This document shows, in pieces, positions 15,704 through 20,500 of a DNA stretch of 20,500 nt. Source of the DNA: Alphaproteobacteria bacterium (lineage in GTDB: Bacteria > Pseudomonadota > Alphaproteobacteria > ATCC43930 > CGMCC-115725); assembly GCA_019237175.1 (NCBI GenBank), contig JAFAHP010000166.1, forward strand, positions 1 through 20,500. Direction: 5' to 3'. The position numbers were made by a program, and so were the translations under genes. The notes under the pieces were generated by a model. It was given only the letters and a program-made list of their open reading frames with translations, was not told the DNA's origin and did not search any database. Within the stretch, counting starts at the first letter, position 1; each line of letters begins with the position of its first letter.

Positions 15704-16558
15704 ATGAAGAATCTACTGGCCGTGGTCGGCGACGCAAACGCAACGCCGGTGCTCGAAGCAGCGTTGACAGTGGCGCAACGCTTTGACAGCCATATTGTTG
15801 GACTGCACAGTCTGACAACCGAATATGCCGTGGTTTTTGGCGGAGAGATGGGGTTTTCGATCTCGTCCGAGGTCGATCGCACCCTGGAACGCGAGGGTCA
15901 CGAGCGGCGCGATCAGGCGCGGCGGCTGTTTCGCGACTTTATGAATTCCCACGGCATCCCTGTGGCGCCCGTCCCGCCGGGGCACACGGGCCCGAGCGCT
16001 TCGTGGCGCGAAGAAGACGGCCGGCAGAACGCCGTCGTCGGGTTGATCGGGCGGGTATTTGATCTGATTGTGGTCGAACAACCCGAGAAACTCGCCTCGA
16101 TCGCCGAGGCGACCCTCGAAGACGCATTATTCGAGAGCGGCCGGCCGGTGCTGATGGTGCCGCCAAAACCGCCAGCGACGATGGGCGAGGTCATCGCGAT
16201 CGCCTGGAACGGTAGCACCGAAACCGCGTTGACGGTGGCTCTCGGCTTGCCGTTTGTGCAACGTGCGCGCCATGTCGCGGTGGTCGCGGTTGGCCCGCAA
16301 CACATGCCGGAACCGGGGCCGGAGGGCGAGGAACTGGTGCGCACGCTCGAACGTTACGGCGTCGAAGTCAGCCTCCGCACCGCTTTCGGGCGACAGAAGC
16401 CGCAGGGCGAATCGTTTTTGAAGGAGGCGATGGATGCCGGCGCCGACATGTTGTTCAAGGGTGCGTATACGCAGAGCCGCATCCGCCAAATGATCTTCGG
16501 CGGCGCAACGCGTCACATCATCATGGAGGCAAAGCTGCCGGTATTGATGGCGCGCTGA
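15704..16558 (+). CDS. Two-domain universal stress protein (UspA family)
   Basis: I choose the ATG at 15704, with AGGGA about 7 nt upstream, because conserved sequence begins there (MKNLLAVVGDANATPVLEAA). The 284-residue protein has two Usp folds: residues ~1-145 and ~155-284. The second begins VIAIAWNGSTETALTVALGLPF. It ends with GADMLFKGAYTQSRIRQMIF, then GGATRHII and LPVLMAR, the alphaproteobacterial form of the Usp C-terminal nucleotide-binding segment. Members are cytosolic and help survival under starvation, oxidative or envelope stress. It stands alone, divergent from the SH3 gene. Confidence 0.93.
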   Translation: MKNLLAVVGDANATPVLEAALTVAQRFDSHIVGLHSLTTEYAVVFGGEMGFSISSEVDRTLEREGHERRDQARRLFRDFMNSHGIPVAPVPPGHTGPSASWREEDGRQNAVVGLIGRVFDLIVVEQPEKLASIAEATLEDALFESGRPVLMVPPKPPATMGEVIAIAWNGSTETALTVALGLPFVQRARHVAVVAVGPQHMPEPGPEGEELVRTLERYGVEVSLRTAFGRQKPQGESFLKEAMDAGADMLFKGAYTQSRIRQMIFGGATRHIIMEAKLPVLMAR

Positions 16559-16591
16559 GCGGCGCGGGAACGATACCCGGATATGTGTCAC

Positions 16592-16610
16592 ACCGGCCCA
16601 CGGGACCGGT
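16592..16610 (+). terminator. Weak terminator-like hairpin after the stress gene
   Basis: ACCGG and CCGGT flank a short loop with two more G-C pairs inside, 33 bp after the stop codon. Only a short CTTT follows, so a true intrinsic terminator is doubtful. Confidence 0.25.
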
Positions 16611-16718
16611 CTTTGCCGACCCGAGGCTAAATTCAGGCCGGTGCCGGTGGCTGGATTAGTATGGATCCCGGCCTGAGCCTGTCGTGAAATTGGTTTTTGC
16701 ACGTCCGTTCGTTTTTTC

Positions 16719-16855
16719 CGTCGTTCCCGCGCAAGCGGCCCCCGGCTTACGCGAGCGAAGGCCCGCCGGTGCGAAGCCCGCAGGTTGGGATTCCGGTGGC
16801 TTGCCCCTGTTCATGCCAGGGGCAGGCTCTAGGCTCCGCTTTCGCGGGCGCCACG
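16719..16855. repeat. MITE-like element with 20-bp imperfect terminal inverted repeats
   Basis: The left end (16719-16738, CGTCGTTCCCGCGCAAGCGG) and the right end (16836-16855, CCGCTTTCGCGGGCGCCACG) are imperfect reverse complements with about 4 mismatches. Inside, TGCCCCTG (16802-16809) and CAGGGGCA (16817-16824) form a perfect 8-bp stem with a 7-nt loop. A 21-bp phrase (16739-16759) recurs at 12888-12908. The ends resemble the 'CGTCATTCCCGCGAAAGCGGG' repeats found widely in bacteria. It sits in the 427-bp gap between two convergent genes, a common site for such elements. No ORF in the gap looks real. Confidence 0.55.
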
Positions 16856-16887
16856 ATTTCGGTTAGAGTTAGATACGCGATTAGATT

Positions 16888-16914
16888 AAGCCTCCTCTGC
16901 CGAGGCTGAGGCTT
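16888..16914 (-). terminator. Possible hairpin terminator for the XrtA-associated operon
   Basis: AAGCCTC (16888-16894) can pair with GAGGCT (16902-16907) or GAGGCTT (16908-16914), giving two alternative stems. It is 72 bp beyond the stop of the FemAB-like gene. The minus strand then reads TTAATC, without a clear U-run, so termination is only possible. Confidence 0.25.
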
Positions 16915-16985
16915 GGCGACAAGCGTTACATCCGTACCACTTGCGAGCGATTTTCGAGAACGACAGTCATCGGATTTTGTGACCG

Positions 16986-18032
16986 TTAGCCGATCCCCTT
17001 GACGATCATCGGGCCGAGCCGCATCGCCAGCGCCAGCGGCATGCGCTTCCAGGCGGCGACGAGGAGCCGAAATTTGGGGTTGAGCGGGTTGAGATCAGGA
17101 GCCTGGCGTCCCGCTGCGACGCGGAACTGGTAGGAGAGCGGTGTCGGTTCAAAACCCCAATTACGCTTGAACGCATGCGCCCCGGTACCGGTCTTGCTGC
17201 GACCAAAATCGAATATGCGGCAACCCCGTTCGCAGGCCCGCCGCATCACTTCCCAATACATGAAATCGTTTGCCGCCAAAGCGCGCGCAGCCGGCAATCC
17301 GCCACCATAAAACGGCAAAACTTCGTCGCGAAAATAGAAGTTCAAGACTGCGGCGACCGCGGTGCCAGTGCTGGTGACGACAACGATGTCACAGCAATCC
17401 GCGAATTCCTCTCTAAGGATGCGAAAATAAGATTTTGCAAAAACGGGTGTACCTAGATTGCGCACGCTCTCGGCATAGATGCGGTACAGGCGATCGACCC
17501 CGCCGTCGATTTCGGAACGCAAGCCGTTTTGCATGCCCTTGCGGATCATGGCGCGCTGCCTGCGCGGCACCGCTTTCAGATTGGCCTCGACGGCGGGGTG
17601 AATTGCCCGGCGAAAGGTGACGTATAACCCCGATTTCGTCAGCCAATCGCTCCTGTACCGGTCAAAGCCGCGCATTTCGAGCGCCGGCACCTTGAGCTTG
17701 CCCATCAGTCGCAGCGCGGCAGCGTCGAGCGCCTTGAGGCTGTCTTCATCCCCGGCGGCCGGTCCGCCGTGAACGGCAAACGCATTCGAGATCAGCGAGG
17801 AACCGAACAGCAGCGAGCGGACATGGGTGAGCGGCAGGACACCGGTTACCACACCCGCGCGTTCGGCGATGAGATAGTGGGTTCGGTGGCCGAACGCGCG
17901 CTCGATCACCCGCTTCCACCCGGAGAGATGGAAAAACGTCGCCGTCGCGCAGGCATGGACGAAATCATCCCATCGCCGCGCGTCGCCGATCTCAAATGGC
18001 CTCACGGCAACGGCGTGCGTCGTTCCGTCCAT
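16986..18032 (-). CDS. FemAB-like protein, XrtA/PEP-CTERM-associated
   Basis: I choose the ATG at 18032, where MDGTTHAVAVRPFEIGDARRW begins; the open frame upstream is shadow of the deacetylase gene. The 348-residue length fits the TIGR03019 family of FemAB-like GNAT proteins in exosortase A loci. Landmarks are FFHLSGWKRVIERAFGH near residue 34 and PRRQRAMIRKGMQNGL near residue 162. VRNLGTPVFAKSYFRIL and FDFGRSKTGTGAHAFKRNWG follow further in, the usual C-terminal acyltransferase core. FemAB relatives transfer amino acids or acyl groups to amino groups; in this context the acceptor may be the exopolysaccharide. The gene overlaps the end of the deacetylase by 31 bp with no clear ribosome site, so it probably depends on translational coupling. 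It is the last gene of the visible locus. Confidence 0.91.
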   Translation of the reverse strand: MDGTTHAVAVRPFEIGDARRWDDFVHACATATFFHLSGWKRVIERAFGHRTHYLIAERAGVVTGVLPLTHVRSLLFGSSLISNAFAVHGGPAAGDEDSLKALDAAALRLMGKLKVPALEMRGFDRYRSDWLTKSGLYVTFRRAIHPAVEANLKAVPRRQRAMIRKGMQNGLRSEIDGGVDRLYRIYAESVRNLGTPVFAKSYFRILREEFADCCDIVVVTSTGTAVAAVLNFYFRDEVLPFYGGGLPAARALAANDFMYWEVMRRACERGCRIFDFGRSKTGTGAHAFKRNWGFEPTPLSYQFRVAAGRQAPDLNPLNPKFRLLVAAWKRMPLALAMRLGPMIVKGIG

Positions 18033-18916
18033 GCCGGAATGAGCGGATAAGGACCCGATTTTTCCGCAAGGAACAGCCGGTCCATCCGTGTCCAATCGAA
18101 ATTTCGTAAGAGCCGCCGGAGGCGGGGTTCGGTGCGGCTTAGATTTAAGTAATGGCGCACACGCGAGCGCAACGGGGCGTGGCGCTGCCGCGGCTGCGTT
18201 GGATCGATCTCCCAGGGGTGGAGATAAAAGATCGGCGGAGCGCTCCCTCGGCTTGCCCGTTTCAACAGCCAATGGCTCAACGCATAGGGGAACAGGCGAA
18301 AATACCCGCCGCCCGAAGCCGGGATATCCCGGCCCAGCAGGCGGACCGTGGTCAGCGGAACTTCGACGAACCCGGGAACCGGCGCAAACGCCGAACGCGG
18401 CGCCTCGGGACAACCATAAAGATCGCGTTGAACCGGATAAACACTCGAACTATAGCGATATCCTTCTTCCGCCAGGATCGCGTGCGCCCAATGGGTGTCG
18501 CGCCCAATCGAGAAAGTCGGCGCCCGATAGCCGCTGACGGCGACGCCGCCGATATCTTCGAGGATCTCTTTGCCGTCATGGATGTCGGCGCGAAATGCCG
18601 CGGGCGACTGACGATCAACGCGACGATGGCCGGCCCCGTGGCTTGCCAGTTCGTGCCCGTCGGCGACGATGCGGCGGGCCACGGACGGATGCCGCCGGGC
18701 GACCCAGCCCAGCGTAAAGAACGTCGCTTGCACCCCGGCCTCCGCCAGAAGGTCGAGCAGCCGATGAGTATTGCGCTCGACCCGCGGCGGCAGGCGATCC
18801 CAATCCTTGCGTTCGATCGTCGAGGCAAATGCTTCGACTTGAAAATAATCCTCGACATCGATGGTGAACGCGCCGGTGCTCGCGGGCCGCACCCGGCTTT
18901 CGGATGCTGCGCTCAC
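18002..18916 (-). CDS. Polysaccharide deacetylase, XrtA/PEP-CTERM-associated
   Basis: This 304-residue protein starts at GTG within a GTGA overlap with the ATPase gene. The NodB-type core is clear: TIDVEDYFQVEAF (18-30) with the catalytic and metal aspartates, ATFFTLGW (64-71), ELASHGAGHRRV (89-100) with the metal histidines, and SGYRAPTFSI (128-137). YLHPWEIDP lies further on, with a C-terminal extension (DUF3473-like) typical of the XrtA-linked deacetylase family (TIGR03006). No signal peptide is visible. It likely deacetylates the polymer or its lipid-linked precursor made by the exosortase-linked polysaccharide system. It lies between the ATPase and FemAB genes, the order seen in other XrtA loci. 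Confidence 0.93.
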   Translation of the reverse strand: MSAASESRVRPASTGAFTIDVEDYFQVEAFASTIERKDWDRLPPRVERNTHRLLDLLAEAGVQATFFTLGWVARRHPSVARRIVADGHELASHGAGHRRVDRQSPAAFRADIHDGKEILEDIGGVAVSGYRAPTFSIGRDTHWAHAILAEEGYRYSSSVYPVQRDLYGCPEAPRSAFAPVPGFVEVPLTTVRLLGRDIPASGGGYFRLFPYALSHWLLKRASRGSAPPIFYLHPWEIDPTQPRQRHAPLRSRVRHYLNLSRTEPRLRRLLRNFDWTRMDRLFLAEKSGPYPLIPAWTERRTPLP

Positions 18917-19908
18917 AGCCGCCCGCCCTGAAAATAATGGGCGGCAATCTCGATCGCCCGGCGGATCAGGCGTTCGTGCTTGTCGACGCTTTTTTCGAGA
19001 TGAGCCAAGCGCTCGACGACAACCGAAAGTCCATTACCCGTGCTTGCATTGGAATGATCGGCAGCCGATCCCGCGGGCGTGGTTACCACGCCAACGGCTA
19101 TTTCGTCCCGCAGATCGTTGGCGACTTTCTCCACATCACTCGCCGTCAAGGTGTGGAGCTGCTCGAGGAACCCATAGAGCAAGAGCCGCGAGCACAGCGT
19201 ATTGATCCGGCGCGGCACCCCCGCCGTGTTTTGGTAGATCAGCGGAAATGCGGCTTCGGTGAAATGCGGGTCGCCCTTCCAATCGGCTCGGCGCAAGCGA
19301 TGCTCGATATAGGCTCTGGTTTCCGCTTCATTGAGCGGACCGAGGTGGTATGCAGCCGTGACGCGCTGACGCAGCTGCTCGAGCCCGGGGCTGCCGAGGA
19401 CTGTGCGGAATTGCGGCTGCCCTAGCAGAAAGCTCTGTAACGCCATCGTTTTGTCAACGACGATATTGGACAGCATGCGCAGTTCTTCGAGCGCTTCGAA
19501 CGACAGGTTCTGGGCTTCGTCGACGATCAGCAGGGCGCGCTTGCCGGCGCGATGCTGCGCCAGCGCAAAATCGCTGATGCGCTGCAGCAGCGAACCCTTG
19601 CTCAGCCCCTCCTGAGCGAGGCCAAAGCCGCCGGCCACAAGATGCAACAGATCGTCACCGCCGAGTTGGCTGGTCACGATCTTTGCGGCAACAAAACTTT
19701 CCGGGCTGACCGTCGTTAAGAGATTGTCGACAAGGATGGTTTTTCCGGCTCCGACCTCCCCGGTGATGATAATAAAGCCCTCGGCATGGTGGAGGCCGTA
19801 GACCAGATAGGCCATGGCTTGGCGATGCACGCTGCTTTCGAAAAAGAAGCGAGCGTCGGGCGTCAGCTGAAACGGCCGCGCCGAGAGCCCGTAAAATTCT
19901 GCGTACAT
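18913..19908 (-). CDS. XrtA/PEP-CTERM-associated secretion ATPase (ExeA-like)
   Basis: This 331-residue protein starts MYAEFYGLSARPFQLTPDAR, the usual start of ExeA/TIGR03015 ATPases. It has Walker A GEVGAGKT (50-57), Walker B LLIVDEAQNL (126-135), sensor-like region QFRTVLGSP and an AAA lid with GVPRRINTLCSRLLLYG. After about residue 265 comes a linker, then VVERLAHLEKSVDKHERLIRRA, likely a short coiled coil. The family is an AAA+ ATPase in exosortase A loci, thought to work with envelope assembly or polysaccharide export. The ribosome site is weak (TAGG). It lies 4 bp after the outer membrane gene and overlaps the deacetylase start by 4 bp, a tight operon. Confidence 0.95.
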   Translation of the reverse strand: MYAEFYGLSARPFQLTPDARFFFESSVHRQAMAYLVYGLHHAEGFIIITGEVGAGKTILVDNLLTTVSPESFVAAKIVTSQLGGDDLLHLVAGGFGLAQEGLSKGSLLQRISDFALAQHRAGKRALLIVDEAQNLSFEALEELRMLSNIVVDKTMALQSFLLGQPQFRTVLGSPGLEQLRQRVTAAYHLGPLNEAETRAYIEHRLRRADWKGDPHFTEAAFPLIYQNTAGVPRRINTLCSRLLLYGFLEQLHTLTASDVEKVANDLRDEIAVGVVTTPAGSAADHSNASTGNGLSVVVERLAHLEKSVDKHERLIRRAIEIAAHYFQGGRL

Positions 19909-19912
19909 CGGC

Positions 19913-20500
19913 CTAGAACGCCTTCGTCAACACAAACTCGAGCGTATTGGCCACGACATTGCCCGCCCGGCCATTGACAATCTGGCCGCCATTCGGCTGA
20001 TACGAAAAGGTATAAAAAACCGAGCCGGTCAAGGCCCGCGCAAAGAGGCGGTTGAGGCCGAGATTGGCGGTGTAGGTGGCGGTGTTGCCGACCGGCGTCG
20101 CCGAATTGACCGTCACGACATTGGTCGTATGGCTGTACCCAACCGAAGCGTAGCTGTTGAGATCGGGGCGTATGTCGCGTGACCACGTCAAGTTCGCGCC
20201 GAGGCTGTTGTTGGGTGCTGTGATCGGCGGTGTAAACGATTCCGAATTGATGTAATAAATGAAAAGGGAATAGCTATTGCGCCCGAGCGCCTCCGTCAGG
20301 CCAAAATTGTAGAGATGCTGACGATAAACATTATTGTTGAGACCTACCCCGGGATTATAGAAGGTTGTCGGCAATCCGGTATTTGTGTTGACGATCGCAC
20401 CGGAAGGACTGAGGCTTGAGCTGGCCAAAGACCCGATAAAGGATTGGCCTCCGGTATTGATGCCCTGTTGCAGATTGGCATAAAACGTCAAGGTCGGCGT
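19913..20500 (-). CDS. Outer membrane beta-barrel protein, PEP-CTERM-associated (TIGR03016-like), partial
   Basis: The frame is open to the right edge (reading TPTLTFYANLQQG at the edge), so only the C-terminal 195 residues are seen and the TTG at 20491 is not a start. The sequence has repeated amphipathic strands with aromatic/small-residue alternation (YSLFIYYINSESF, LNSYASVGYSHTTNVV, ARALTGSVFYTFSYQ). It ends in LEFVLTKAF; a terminal phenylalanine is the outer-membrane insertion signal. The position directly before the XrtA ATPase matches the TIGR03016 outer membrane protein of exosortase loci. It is probably a porin-like exporter for polysaccharide. Base use is more A/T-rich than in the neighbours, as often seen in beta-barrels. 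Confidence 0.82.
   Translation of the reverse strand, partial: TPTLTFYANLQQGINTGGQSFIGSLASSSLSPSGAIVNTNTGLPTTFYNPGVGLNNNVYRQHLYNFGLTEALGRNSYSLFIYYINSESFTPPITAPNNSLGANLTWSRDIRPDLNSYASVGYSHTTNVVTVNSATPVGNTATYTANLGLNRLFARALTGSVFYTFSYQPNGGQIVNGRAGNVVANTLEFVLTKAF

Noticed and set aside
16684..16909. Short open frames in the gap after the universal stress gene.
   Set aside because: They run through the MITE-like element, and their proline/arginine-rich translation looks like shadow coding.
1..20500. A defence system, prophage or CRISPR array.
   Set aside because: No nuclease, toxin-antitoxin pair, restriction enzyme, integrase, structural phage gene or regularly spaced repeat was seen.

Overview
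The window is GC-rich bacterial DNA with dense coding, many 4-bp ATGA/GTGA gene overlaps, and few long gaps. Protein motifs suggest an alphaproteobacterium, most likely in or near the Hyphomicrobiales (Bradyrhizobium/Rhodopseudomonas-like). The supporting signs are the form of the universal stress protein, the SH3-domain exported protein, and intergenic palindromes built on CCTCATCCTGAGG and CTCGAAGGACG. The lineage is an inference from pattern recognition, not a computed placement. No rRNA, tRNA, CRISPR array, transposase, integrase or phage gene was seen.

Layout. (1) Positions 2-8753, plus strand: a tightly packed set that looks like one operon. It holds a MurG/GT28-type glycosyltransferase (5' end outside the window), a polysaccharide-deacetylase-like protein and a small membrane protein. 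These are followed by a complete peptide-type (Dpp/Opp/Yej-like) ABC importer: fused double ATPase, periplasmic binding protein and two permeases. (2) Positions 8959-9789, minus strand: a metallo-beta-lactamase-fold hydrolase. It is divergent from a small CPTVC-motif protein (9970-10188), with a perfect 14-bp palindrome between them. (3) Positions 10442-12733: a class A FAD monooxygenase (plus) meeting a questin-oxidase-like protein (minus) tail to tail, 6 bp apart. (4) Positions 12734-13330: a non-coding stretch with two oppositely oriented copies of a dispersed palindromic repeat. (5) Positions 13331-15503, minus strand: an ACMSD-type amidohydrolase, a potassium-channel-like membrane protein with a non-canonical filter, and an exported SH3-domain protein. 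(6) Positions 15704-16558, plus strand: a two-domain universal stress protein preceded by a hairpin. (7) Positions 16559-16985: a non-coding gap holding a MITE-like element. (8) Positions 16986-20500, minus strand: the end of an exosortase A (XrtA)/PEP-CTERM locus. In transcription order it has a TIGR03016-type outer membrane protein (cut by the right edge), the XrtA-associated ATPase, the XrtA-type polysaccharide deacetylase and the FemAB-like protein.

How the genes work together. The right-hand block is a recognisable part of the machinery that couples exopolysaccharide production to PEP-CTERM protein sorting. Exosortase, Prs proteins and glycosyltransferases should lie beyond position 20500. 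The left-hand block pairs glycan-modifying enzymes with a peptide or small-molecule importer; the linkage is clear in the sequence but its substrate is unknown. The central genes look like individual metabolic and stress functions. I did not find a clearly new defence or mobile system. The most unusual items are the glycan/ABC operon, the channel with an altered filter, the monooxygenase/questin-oxidase pair and the intergenic repeats.
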